The position numbers were made by a program, and so were the translations under genes. This document shows, piece after piece, positions 1 through 6,370 of a DNA stretch of 10,375 nt (the stretch's first letter is position 1; the number at the start of each line of letters is the position of its first letter). The stretch is from an uncultured Micrococcus sp. (GTDB lineage: Bacteria; Actinomycetota; Actinomycetes; Actinomycetales; Micrococcaceae). The DNA lies in contig CAMIOJ010000052.1 in the NCBI GenBank assembly GCA_946222435.1, positions 1-10,375 of the forward strand. Direction: 5' to 3'. A model generated the notes under the pieces. That model had not been told where the DNA came from and did no database searches. It saw only the letters and a program-made list of their open reading frames with translations.

Positions 1-982
1 GGGCCAGCTTCGTGGCGATCTTGGCGATCGCGAAGCCGGTGGCCTTCGAGGCCAGGGCCGAGGAGCGGGAGACGCGCGGGTTCATCTCGATGACCACCAC
101 GCGCCCGTCCTCCGGGTTGACCGCGAACTGGATGTTGCAGCCGCCGGTGTCCACGCCGACCTCGCGGATCACGTTGATCGCGATGTCGCGCAGCTTCTGG
201 TACTCGCGGTCCGTCAGCGTCATGGCCGGGGCGACCGTGATGGAGTCGCCGGTGTGCACGCCCACGGGGTCCACGTTCTCGATCGAGCAGACCACCACGA
301 CGTTGTCGTTGCGGTCCCGCATCATCTCCAGCTCGTACTCCTTCCAGCCGAGGATGGACTCCTCCAGGAGCACCTCGGAGGTCGGCGAGTACTGCAGGCC
401 GGCACCGCAGATGCGGTGCAGGTCGGACTCGTCATAGGCCATGCCGGAGCCGAGGCCGCCCATGGTGAACGAGGGGCGGACCACCACGGGGTAGCCAAGC
501 TCCCCCACGGCCGCGAGGGCCTCGTCCATGGTGTGCACGATCGCGGAGCGGGCGGACTCGCCGCCGGAGCGCTCCACCACGCCCTTGAACTTCTCGCGGT
601 TCTCACCGAGCTCGATCGCAGCGATGTTGGCGCCGATCAGCTCGACGCCGAACTTCTCCAGCACGCCGTCCTTGTCCAGCGCGATGGCCGTGTTCAGCGC
701 GGTCTGGCCGCCGAGGGTGGGCAGGACCGCGTCCGGGCGCTCCTTCTCGATGATCTTGGCGACCACCTCGGGGGTGATCGGCTCGACGTAGGTGGCGTCG
801 GCCAGCTCCGGGTCCGTCATGATCGTCGCCGGGTTGGAGTTCACGAGGACGACGCGGACACCCTCCTCCTTCAGCACGCGGATGGCCTGGGTGCCGGAGT
901 AGTCGAACTCCGCGGCCTGGCCGATGACGATCGGGCCGGAGCCGATGACCAGGACGGAGTTCAGGTCGGTGCGCTTGGGCAT
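1..982 (-). CDS. carB: Carbamoyl-phosphate synthase large subunit, N-terminal part (3' end outside window)
   Basis: CarB uses ammonia delivered by CarA, bicarbonate and two ATP to make carbamoyl phosphate for pyrimidine and arginine synthesis in the cytoplasm. The visible 327 codons cover the pre-ATP-grasp domain and much of the first ATP-grasp (carboxyphosphate) domain. The start reads MPKRTDLNSVLVIGSGPI, followed by IGQAAEFDYSGTQA, VNSNPATIMTDPE, LPTLGGQTALN, VVVRPSFTMGG, LLEESILGWKEYELE, GVHTGDSITVAPA and IEMNPRVSRSSALASKATG, all hallmark CarB blocks. The ATG at 982 is supported by an AAGGAG eight bases upstream. The gene begins only three bases after the carA stop, so the two subunits are made from one message. 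The full protein is usually about 1,070-1,110 residues, so roughly 70% lies beyond base 1. No frame disruption is seen in the visible part. Confidence 0.97.
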   Translation of the reverse strand, partial: MPKRTDLNSVLVIGSGPIVIGQAAEFDYSGTQAIRVLKEEGVRVVLVNSNPATIMTDPELADATYVEPITPEVVAKIIEKERPDAVLPTLGGQTALNTAIALDKDGVLEKFGVELIGANIAAIELGENREKFKGVVERSGGESARSAIVHTMDEALAAVGELGYPVVVRPSFTMGGLGSGMAYDESDLHRICGAGLQYSPTSEVLLEESILGWKEYELEMMRDRNDNVVVVCSIENVDPVGVHTGDSITVAPAMTLTDREYQKLRDIAINVIREVGVDTGGCNIQFAVNPEDGRVVVIEMNPRVSRSSALASKATGFAIAKIATKLA

Positions 983-985
983 GGG

Positions 986-2170
986 TCAGGCTCCTTCGAC
1001 GGTGCGGGCGGAACGGGAGTCACGGTGCTCGGTGAGCAGGGCGACGAAGCGGTCGAACAGGCCGAGCGAGTCATGCGGACCCGCGGCGGCCTCGGGATGG
1101 AACTGCACGGAGAAGGCCGGTCGGTCCAGCAGGCGCAGGCCCTCCACGACGTCGTCGTTGAGCGACCAGTGCGAGACCTCGACCCGACCGAACCGGGACT
1201 CGGGGGCCTCGACGACCTCGCCTCGCGGGGCGTCCACGGCGAACCCGTGGTTCTGCGAGGTGATCTCCACGCGGCCGGTCTCCTTGTCCATGACCGGCTG
1301 GTTCGGGCCGCGGTGGCCGAACGGCAGCTTGTAGGTGCCGAAGCCGAGGGCACGTCCGAAGATCTGGTTGCCGAAGCAGATGCCGAAGAACGGCAGCCCG
1401 GCGTCCAGGACCTCGCGCAGCACCTCCACCTGCCGGTCCGCCGTGGCCGGGTCTCCTGGACCGTTCGACAGGAAGACCCCGTCCGGGTCCACCGCCCGGA
1501 TCGCGGCGAAGTCGGCCGTGGCCGGCAACACGTGGACCTCCACGCCGCGCGCGGCGAGGTGGCGCGGGGTGGCGGCCTTGATGCCCAGGTCGAGGGCGGC
1601 GATGCGGGCGAGCGGCTCTCCGGCCCAGCCGTGCTCGGCCGGGGAGACCACGTGGGCCTCGGAGGCGGAGACGGACTCGGCCAGGGACTGGCCCTTCATG
1701 GCCGGCTGGGAACGGACCTGCTCGAGCAGCTCGGCCACGGGGCGCTCGGCCTCCGCACCGGAGAACACGCCGGCCTTCATGGAGCCCTCGGTGCGCAGGG
1801 TACGGGTGATCGCCCGGGTGTCCACGTCCTGGATGCCCACGATGCCCTCGGCCTCGAGCTCCTCGTCGAGGGAGCGCTCGGAGCGCCAGTTGGATGGGCG
1901 GCGGGCGGCGTCGCGAACCACATAGCCGGCGACCCAGATCGCCCGGGACTCGCGGTCCTCGTCGTTGACGCCGGTGTTGCCGATGTGCGGCGCGGTCTGC
2001 ACCACGATCTGACCGGCGTAGGACGGGTCGGTAAGGGTCTCCTGGTAGCCGGTCATGCCGGTGGTGAAGACGGCCTCGCCGAGGGTGGCGCCGCGGGCGC
2101 CGTAGGCGCGGCCGCGGTGGACGCTGCCGTCCTCGAGCACGAGCAGCGCGGGATCGGTGGTGGGGCTCAT
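986..2170 (-). CDS. carA: Carbamoyl-phosphate synthase small (glutaminase) subunit
   Basis: CarA hydrolyses glutamine and channels ammonia to CarB. The product is 394 residues, near the family norm of 360-390. The N-terminal CPSase small-chain domain contains GEAVFTTGMTGYQETLTDPS (about 31-50) and QTAPHIGNTGVNDED (58-72). The C-terminal class I glutamine amidotransferase domain has LSNGPGDP (234-241), the nucleophile elbow GICFGNQ with Cys265, SQNHGFAVD (305-313) and FHPEA with His358/Glu360 completing the catalytic triad. Asn at 268, where E. coli has His, is to my recollection the usual actinobacterial form. I chose the ATG at 2170 because the protein starts at the conserved position and has AGGAGG seven bases upstream. 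This start overlaps the stop of the upstream gene as ATGA, suggesting translational coupling. carB follows after three bases. An in-frame upstream extension to 2368 has no family similarity and was not used. Confidence 0.97.
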   Translation of the reverse strand: MSPTTDPALLVLEDGSVHRGRAYGARGATLGEAVFTTGMTGYQETLTDPSYAGQIVVQTAPHIGNTGVNDEDRESRAIWVAGYVVRDAARRPSNWRSERSLDEELEAEGIVGIQDVDTRAITRTLRTEGSMKAGVFSGAEAERPVAELLEQVRSQPAMKGQSLAESVSASEAHVVSPAEHGWAGEPLARIAALDLGIKAATPRHLAARGVEVHVLPATADFAAIRAVDPDGVFLSNGPGDPATADRQVEVLREVLDAGLPFFGICFGNQIFGRALGFGTYKLPFGHRGPNQPVMDKETGRVEITSQNHGFAVDAPRGEVVEAPESRFGRVEVSHWSLNDDVVEGLRLLDRPAFSVQFHPEAAAGPHDSLGLFDRFVALLTEHRDSRSARTVEGA

Positions 2171-2802
2171 CGGGCGTCCTCCTGTGCGGCACCGGCGGTG
2201 GCGGTGCGGTCGACGATGGTCTGCAGGGCGTCCAGCAGGGCACGGCGGTCCTGCGGGTCGCGGGGGCGGAAGGCGGAGGTGACCTCGGTGCCGCCGAGGT
2301 CCCAGGTGAAGGCGACCAGTCCGTCGGGCTCGACGAACTTGCCGACCATGCCGCCGGTGGTGCCGCACCCGCGGAGGGCGGCGGCGGGCACGAACACGTT
2401 GTCCACGCGCGGGCGGAGCACGGCCACGCCGGCGTGGTCGCCGGCGGTGTGCACCTCGAGTCGGGCGCCGGAGCGCACGCCCAGGTCGTGGGCGGCCAGC
2501 CGCTCGAGGCGGTCCTCGCCCAGCACCGTGCCGACGTACATGCCCTCGGAAGCGGCGGCCGGCTCGGAGTCGTAGAGCGCGGCGGGCACGGCCTCCGGTG
2601 CGGGGATCCCGGACTGACGGCGCCTGCGCGCGGTCCAGCCCCAGAGGATCAAGGCGAACAGCAGGACGATGACGCCCGCGGTCCAGCCGATGATCGCCCC
2701 GTAGTGCTCGGAGTAGTCCTTCAGCGGCCCGGCCGGCGGCACCGGGCGGACCCCGGCGGCCACGAGTGCGGCCGGCACGGCCGCGGCGGTCGGCGCGCTC
2801 AC
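2167..2802 (-). CDS. Small membrane protein with predicted cytoplasmic PH-like domain, pyr-operon resident
   Basis: The product is 211 residues and its biochemical role is not known to me. It corresponds by position and layout to the membrane/'transporter' gene between pyrC and carA in mycobacteria (Rv1382 in M. tuberculosis), often annotated as a PH-like domain protein. A short Ala/Pro-rich N-terminus (1-25) precedes one hydrophobic segment, AIIGWTAGVIVLLFALILWG (36-55). A stop-transfer cluster ARRRR (58-62) follows, implying N-out/C-in topology by the positive-inside rule. The soluble part (about 86-200) contains GMYVGTVLGEDRLERLAAHD and a beta-rich stretch with VDNVFVPAAAL and GLVAFTWDLGG, consistent with a compact PH-like fold. 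The GTG at 2802 overlaps the pyrC stop as GTGA, and no clear Shine-Dalgarno is visible, so coupled reinitiation is likely. Its stop overlaps the carA start. One TM segment makes a stand-alone transporter unlikely. Confidence 0.88.
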   Translation of the reverse strand: MSAPTAAAVPAALVAAGVRPVPPAGPLKDYSEHYGAIIGWTAGVIVLLFALILWGWTARRRRQSGIPAPEAVPAALYDSEPAAASEGMYVGTVLGEDRLERLAAHDLGVRSGARLEVHTAGDHAGVAVLRPRVDNVFVPAAALRGCGTTGGMVGKFVEPDGLVAFTWDLGGTEVTSAFRPRDPQDRRALLDALQTIVDRTATAGAAQEDAR

Positions 2803-4160
2803 CGCGTGGCCCCCACGGGGGCGTGGCGATAGGGCTCGGCGAGGGCGCCGTCCGCCACCACGCGGTGGCCGCGGTAGAAGGTGTGGACGGTGCGGCCCGG
2901 CAGCTCCCGGCCCTCGTACGGGCTGTTGCGGGACTTGGTGGTGTGGGTCGCCGGATCGACGACCGCGCGCACGGCGGGATCCCACAGCAGCAGGTTCGCC
3001 ACGGCCCCGACGACCGGCGTGCCGTCCTGCTCGACGTTGCCCTGGTCCTCCAGCCGGGCGATGCGGGCGGGGGCGGCGGACATGACGCGGGCGACGCCGG
3101 CCCAGTCCATCAGGCCGGTCTCGACCATGGCCTCCTGCACCACCGGCAGGGCGGTCTCGAGGCCGGTCATGCCCATGGCGGCGACCGTCCACTCGCACTG
3201 CTTGGTCTCGGCGGTGTGCGGGGCGTGGTCGGTGCCGACCGTGTCGATGGTGCCGTCGGCGAGGGCGGCGCGCAGGGCGTGCACGTCCTCATCCCGGCGC
3301 AGCGGCGGGTTCACCTTGAACACGGGGTTGTAGGAGCGGACGAGCTCCTCCGTCAGCAGCAGATGGTGCGGGGCGACCTCGGCGGTCACCGCGATCCCGC
3401 GCTCCTTGGCCCAGCGGATGATCTCCACGGAACCGGCGGTGGACACGTGGCACACGTGCAGCCGGGACTCCACGTGCTGGGCCAGCAGCACGTCGCGGGC
3501 GATGATGGCCTCCTCCGCTACGGCGGGCCAGCCGGCCAGGCCGAGGACACCCGAGAGCTCGGACTCGTTCATCTGGGCGCCGGCGGTGAGCTTCGGCTCC
3601 TGGGCGTGCTGGGCGACGAATCCGCCGAAGGCCTTCACGTACTCGAGGGCCCGGCGCATGAGCACGGCGTCGTGCACGCACATGCCGTCGTCGGAGAACA
3701 TTCGCACCTGCGCCTGGGAGTCGGCCATGGCGCCGAGGTCGGCCAGCGACTCGCCCGCCAGGCCCACGGTGACGGCGCCGACGGGGTGCACGTCGCACCA
3801 GCCGGACTCGCGGCCCAGGCGCCAGACCTGCTCCACCACGCCGGCGGTGTCCGCGGTCGGGGTGGAGTTGGCCATCGCGTGGACGGACGTGAAGCCGCCC
3901 ATGGCGGCCGCGCGGGTGCCGGTCTCCACGGTCTCGGCGTCCTCCTTGCCCGGCTGGCGCAGGTGGGTGTGGAGGTCGACGAGCCCGGGCAGCAGGATCA
4001 GGCGCGTGCAGTCCAGGGTCTCGGCGCCCTCGGCCCGAGCCACGGCGGACGAGCCCACGGCGGCCACGCGGCCCTCGGCCACGAGCACGTCGGCGGTGTC
4101 GCCGTTCGGCAGGGTGGCGCCGCGCAGCAGGACGGGGGCGTCGGTGGTGGTGGCGGTCAT
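2799..4160 (-). CDS. pyrC: Dihydroorotase (class I type)
   Basis: PyrC reversibly cyclises N-carbamoyl-L-aspartate to dihydroorotate, the third step of UMP synthesis. The 453-residue product is an amidohydrolase-fold metalloenzyme. The zinc motif is DLHTHLRQPG (62-71) with His64 and His66. Further likely active-site residues are Asp157/158 in MFSDDG, His185 in AQHAQEP, His238 in CHVSTAG and Asp311 in GTDHAPH. NPPLR (284-288), SRNSPYEG (410-417) and the C-terminal GHRVVADG (431-438) are also typical. Length and motifs fit the 420-450-residue bacterial class I enzymes. The ATG at 4160 has a GGAGG seven bases upstream and overlaps the pyrB stop as ATGA. The reading frame stays open far upstream, but that part is the shadow of pyrB/pyrR and is not family-like. 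Class I dihydroorotases in some bacteria associate with PyrB. Adjacency allows that here but does not prove it. Confidence 0.97.
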   Translation of the reverse strand: MTATTTDAPVLLRGATLPNGDTADVLVAEGRVAAVGSSAVARAEGAETLDCTRLILLPGLVDLHTHLRQPGKEDAETVETGTRAAAMGGFTSVHAMANSTPTADTAGVVEQVWRLGRESGWCDVHPVGAVTVGLAGESLADLGAMADSQAQVRMFSDDGMCVHDAVLMRRALEYVKAFGGFVAQHAQEPKLTAGAQMNESELSGVLGLAGWPAVAEEAIIARDVLLAQHVESRLHVCHVSTAGSVEIIRWAKERGIAVTAEVAPHHLLLTEELVRSYNPVFKVNPPLRRDEDVHALRAALADGTIDTVGTDHAPHTAETKQCEWTVAAMGMTGLETALPVVQEAMVETGLMDWAGVARVMSAAPARIARLEDQGNVEQDGTPVVGAVANLLLWDPAVRAVVDPATHTTKSRNSPYEGRELPGRTVHTFYRGHRVVADGALAEPYRHAPVGATR

Positions 4161-5140
4161 GCTCGGGCCTCCGGGTCGTGGTTCAGGACGAGGTGCAGGA
4201 CGGCCATGCGCACGGAGACGCCGTTGGCGACCTGCTCGAGGACGGTGTTGTGGGGCGAGTCCGCGGCGGCGTCGCAGATCTCCAGGCCACGGTTCATGGG
4301 GCCGGGGTGCATCACCACGGGCTGCTCGAGGAGCTGGCCGGGACGGGAGTCCAGCAGAGCGAACCGCTCGGCGGTCAGCCCCCAGGAGCGGGTGTACTCC
4401 CCCGGCGAGGGGAAGAAGGCGCCGCCCATGCGCTCGGCCTGGACGCGCAGCATCATCACGGCGTCCGGCCGCTCGGCGAGGGCCTCGTCGAACGAGTAGG
4501 TGATGCGGCAGGGCCAGGAGTTCGCGCCGACCGGCAGGAGGGTCGGCGGGGCCGCGATGACCACGTCCGCCCCGAGGGAGGCCAGCAGCCACACGTTGGA
4601 GCGGGCCACGCGGGAGTGCAGGATGTCCCCCACGATCACCACGCGCATGCCCCTCAGGTCCGTGCCGGTGGAGTCCACGCCGCGGGAGCCGGCGAGGCGG
4701 CGGCGCAGGGTGAAGGCGTCCAGGAGGGCCTGGGTCGGGTGCGCGTGCGTGCCGTCCCCCGCGTTCACCACGGCGGCGTCCACCCAGCCGGACTCGGCCA
4801 GCTGCTGGGCGGCTCCGGAGGACCAGTGGCGCATGACGATCGCGTCCGCGCCGATCGCGGCGAGGGTCTGCACGGTGTCCTTGAGGGACTCGCCCTTCGA
4901 GACCGAGGACCCCTTGGCGGAGAAGTTGATGACGTCCGCGGAGAGGCGCTTGGCGGCGGCCTCGAAGGAGATGCGGGTGCGGGTGGAGTCCTCGAGGAAG
5001 AGGTTCACCACGGTGCGGCCGCGCAGGGACGGGAGCTTCTTGACCTCGCGCTCGTTGACGGCCGCCATCTCCTCGGCGGTGTCGAGGATGGACAGGGCGT
5101 CGTCCCGGGACAGGTCGACGGTGGAGAGCAGGTGGCGCAC
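4157..5140 (-). CDS. pyrB: Aspartate carbamoyltransferase catalytic subunit
   Basis: PyrB condenses carbamoyl phosphate with aspartate to give carbamoyl aspartate, the committed step of pyrimidine synthesis. The product is 327 residues (family about 305-320). The carbamoyl-phosphate domain carries the signature FLEDSTRTRISFE (48-60) with the phosphate-binding STRTR, and SSVSKGESLKDT (78-89) with the catalytic-loop Lys82. HPTQALLD (134-141) follows. The aspartate domain contains VVIVGDILHSRVARSN (167-182) and the closing motif MHPGPMNRG (277-285). No pyrI regulatory subunit is seen nearby, as expected for this lineage. The start is GTG at 5140, with GGAGG eight bases upstream inside the end of pyrR and a three-base gap after the pyrR stop. 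MRHLLS is the normal actinobacterial N-terminus, so this start is well supported. The 3' end overlaps pyrC by four bases. Confidence 0.97.
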   Translation of the reverse strand: MRHLLSTVDLSRDDALSILDTAEEMAAVNEREVKKLPSLRGRTVVNLFLEDSTRTRISFEAAAKRLSADVINFSAKGSSVSKGESLKDTVQTLAAIGADAIVMRHWSSGAAQQLAESGWVDAAVVNAGDGTHAHPTQALLDAFTLRRRLAGSRGVDSTGTDLRGMRVVIVGDILHSRVARSNVWLLASLGADVVIAAPPTLLPVGANSWPCRITYSFDEALAERPDAVMMLRVQAERMGGAFFPSPGEYTRSWGLTAERFALLDSRPGQLLEQPVVMHPGPMNRGLEICDAAADSPHNTVLEQVANGVSVRMAVLHLVLNHDPEARA

Positions 5141-5143
5141 GGC

Positions 5144-5746
5144 TCAGTCCTCCTTCTCGGCGTCGGTGATGACCACCGCGTCCTCGGCGTCGTCCCCGTC
5201 CGTCTCGGACAGGACCACGTGCACCCGCTCGGAGGTGGAGGTCGGGAGGTTCTTGCCCACGAAGTCGGCGCGGATCGGCAGCTCTCGGTGGCCGCGGTCC
5301 ACAAGCGTGGCGAGGCGGACGGCGGCGGGACGGCCCACGTCCGCCACGGCGTCCAGCGCCGCACGGACCGTGCGGCCGGAGTACAGGACGTCGTCCACCA
5401 GCACCACCACGGCACCGTCGACGCCACGGTCCGGGACGCGGGTCGGTGCGGGGGTGCGGGAGGTCGAGCGGCGCAGGTCGTCCCGGTACAGGGTGACGTC
5501 GAGCTGCCCCACAGAGGCGGACGCGTCGAAGTCCGGGTCGATCCGGGCGACGATCTCCCCCAGCCTGTGGGCCAGGGGGACGCCGCGGCTCGGAATGCCC
5601 AGCAGGATCAGGTCGTCTGCGCCCTTGTTGGACTCGAGGATCTCGTGGGCGATGCGCGTGAGCACGCGCTGGATGTCCGCCCCGGACAGCACGGTCCGGG
5701 CGGCTCGGGCTCGATCGGAGCGAGGTGCGGTGGGATCTGCTCCCAT
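5144..5746 (-). CDS. pyrR: PyrR, bifunctional pyrimidine operon RNA-binding regulator / uracil phosphoribosyltransferase
   Basis: PyrR binds pyr mRNA when charged with UMP/UTP and also has uracil phosphoribosyltransferase activity. The 200-residue product has the type I PRTase fold. GIPSRGVPLAHRL (50-62) and DVTLYRDDLRR (83-93) are the PyrR hallmark blocks, and the PRPP loop is VVLVDDVLYSGRT (114-126). Residues aligning with the RNA-contact set proposed for B. subtilis PyrR (T18, R19, H22, R141, R146, K152) are all kept: T30, R31, H34, R154, R159 and K165. This supports an RNA-binding regulator and not just a salvage enzyme. An acidic tail (181-200) extends the usual length of about 180. The ATG at 5746 has AAGGAGG seven bases upstream, and that Shine-Dalgarno lies inside a PyrR-box-like element (separate entry). 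It is the first gene of the pyr block, three bases before pyrB. Confidence 0.96.
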   Translation of the reverse strand: MGADPTAPRSDRARAARTVLSGADIQRVLTRIAHEILESNKGADDLILLGIPSRGVPLAHRLGEIVARIDPDFDASASVGQLDVTLYRDDLRRSTSRTPAPTRVPDRGVDGAVVVLVDDVLYSGRTVRAALDAVADVGRPAAVRLATLVDRGHRELPIRADFVGKNLPTSTSERVHVVLSETDGDDAEDAVVITDAEKED

Positions 5747-5755
5747 GCCGGCGCC

Positions 5756-5789
5756 TCCTTCCCCGCCTCACTGGACGGATGTTAAAGGA
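5756..5789 (-). promoter_or_regulatory. Probable PyrR-binding RNA loop overlapping the pyrR Shine-Dalgarno
   Basis: Seen on the minus strand: a core CCGTCCAGTGAGGCGG (5778-5763), which matches the Bacillus PyrR binding loop as I recall it (CAG-UCCAGAGAGG-CUG). The conserved UCC-NGNGA-GG is kept, while the flanking stem changes from CAG/CUG to CCG/CGG, that is, with compensatory pairing. A lower stem of five pairs can form between TCCTT (5789-5785) and AAGGA (5760-5756). AAGGA is the 5' part of the pyrR ribosome site AAGGAGG (5760-5754), seven bases before ATG 5746. UMP-loaded PyrR stabilising this hairpin would therefore block ribosome entry. No hairpin plus U-tract lies between the element and the gene, which argues against transcription attenuation. 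Sequence and pairing are direct observations. PyrR binding is inferred by homology. Confidence 0.78.
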
Positions 5790-5819
5790 TGCGGTTCCCA
5801 CCCGGTCCCGCCGGGCGGA

Positions 5820-5845
5820 TGCGCCGGTCGGCTCGCGGCGGCGCA
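5820..5845 (-). repeat. Small inverted repeat in the pyrR leader
   Basis: TGCGCCG (5820-5826) and CGGCGCA (5839-5845) can form a seven-pair hairpin with a 12-base loop near the predicted 5' end of the pyrR leader RNA. Just downstream in the transcript, 5811-5815 and 5801-5805 form a five-pair stem with a five-base loop. Neither has a U-tract. They may only shape the leader. At this GC content short stems arise often by chance. Confidence 0.3.
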
Positions 5846-5848
5846 CGG

Positions 5849-5859
5849 TCTCTACCCTA
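5849..5859 (-). promoter_or_regulatory. Candidate -10 region for the pyrR operon
   Basis: On the minus strand TAGGGT (5859-5854) fits the TANNNT -10 pattern common for actinobacterial housekeeping promoters. An overlapping alternative TAGAGA begins at 5854. Initiation about seven bases downstream would give a leader of roughly 100 bases that contains the whole PyrR element. No good TTGACA-like -35 sits 16-18 bases upstream; that interval falls in the nusB-pyrR hairpin. The call rests mainly on position and the -10, so it is tentative. Read-through from nusB could also supply pyr transcription. Confidence 0.35.
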
Positions 5860-5868
5860 CCAACGCCG

Positions 5869-5906
5869 CGGGCCCGGAATCCCTGTGTGGCGGGGTTCCG
5901 GGCCCG
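5869..5906 (-). terminator. GC-rich hairpin after nusB, possible terminator or transcript-end stabiliser
   Basis: An exact 11-base inverted repeat (CGGGCCCGGAA at 5869-5879 with TTCCGGGCCCG at 5896-5906) continues inward with CCC/GGG after one imperfect pair. The result is a long stem with an eight-base loop. On the minus strand it begins 20 bases after the nusB stop, the usual place for a terminator. No T-run follows in the minus direction, so it is not a classical intrinsic terminator. Actinobacterial terminators often lack a U-tract, so partial termination or 3'-end protection of efp-nusB mRNA is plausible. It lies immediately upstream of the candidate pyrR -10. Confidence 0.5.
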
Positions 5907-5926
5907 TGGCGGCTGTGGTGTGCCTC

Positions 5927-6370
5927 TCAGGCGAGCAGGGTCGGCTTGACCTGCTGCAGGCGGCCGAGCAGGCCGTTGACGAACTCCGGGGACTCGTCGG
6001 TGGAGAGCTGCTGGGCGAGGGAGACGGCCTCGGCGACGGCCACGCCGTCCGGGACCTCGTCGTTGAACAGCAGCTCCCAGGCGCCGACGCGCAGGATGAC
6101 GCGGTCGACCGCAGGCATCCGGTCCAGCGACCAGCCCCGGGAGTAGGAGGTGAGGGCCTCGTCGAGGCGCTCCTGCTCGGCGATCACGCCGTCGATCAGC
6201 TGCTGCGCGTACGGGTTGACGCGCAGGTCCGTGTGCGTGACGCGGGCACGGATGCCCTCGTCCGGGGTGGTGCCGCGCTGCTCCGCCTCGAACAGGATCT
6301 CGACGGCGCGCAGGCGGGAACGGCTGCGCGCCGTCCCGCCGCGCCTGGCGGAGGAGGCGGACTCAGTCAT
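5927..6370 (-). CDS. nusB: Transcription antitermination factor NusB
   Basis: NusB pairs with NusE (ribosomal protein S10) to bind boxA RNA and promote antitermination, chiefly on rRNA operons. The 147-residue all-helical product has a basic, Ser/Arg-rich N-terminus leading into the conserved start RSRLRAVEILFEAEQRG. Helical blocks follow, with QQLIDGVIAEQERLD, RMPAVDRVILRVGAWELLF, VPDGVAVAEAVSLAQ and FVNGLLGRL near the C-terminus, all typical of the family. ATG 6370 lies inside the end of efp (the efp stop is at 6365-6363). A GTG at 6376 would add two residues and cannot be excluded. There is only a weak purine-poor ribosome site, so coupling to efp translation is likely. The gene ends 20 bases before a GC-rich hairpin and 180 bases before pyrR. 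To my recollection this adjacency is common in Micrococcales. Confidence 0.95.
   Translation of the reverse strand: MTESASSARRGGTARSRSRLRAVEILFEAEQRGTTPDEGIRARVTHTDLRVNPYAQQLIDGVIAEQERLDEALTSYSRGWSLDRMPAVDRVILRVGAWELLFNDEVPDGVAVAEAVSLAQQLSTDESPEFVNGLLGRLQQVKPTLLA

Noticed and set aside
254..2575. Very long plus-strand open frame antisense to carB, carA and the membrane gene
   Set aside because: The translation is rich in Gly/Ala/Arg/His/Val-type residues with no recognised domain, and it mirrors the codon bias of the minus-strand genes at high GC. carA and carB signatures are unequivocal on the other strand.
2766..4499. Long plus-strand open frame antisense to pyrC and pyrB
   Set aside because: It shows the same low-complexity GC-driven composition. 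The true genes on the minus strand show full conserved motifs.
5779..5784. TAACAT read as a -10 promoter box close to pyrR
   Set aside because: It lies inside the PyrR-element stem region, lacks a -35 at proper spacing, and would start transcription inside or after the regulatory hairpin.
4161..5846. Upstream continuation of the pyrC frame, giving a 1,015-residue ORF
   Set aside because: The added part is Arg/Pro/Gly-rich shadow of pyrB and pyrR. Dihydroorotase starts cleanly at 4160 with GGAGG and an ATGA overlap.
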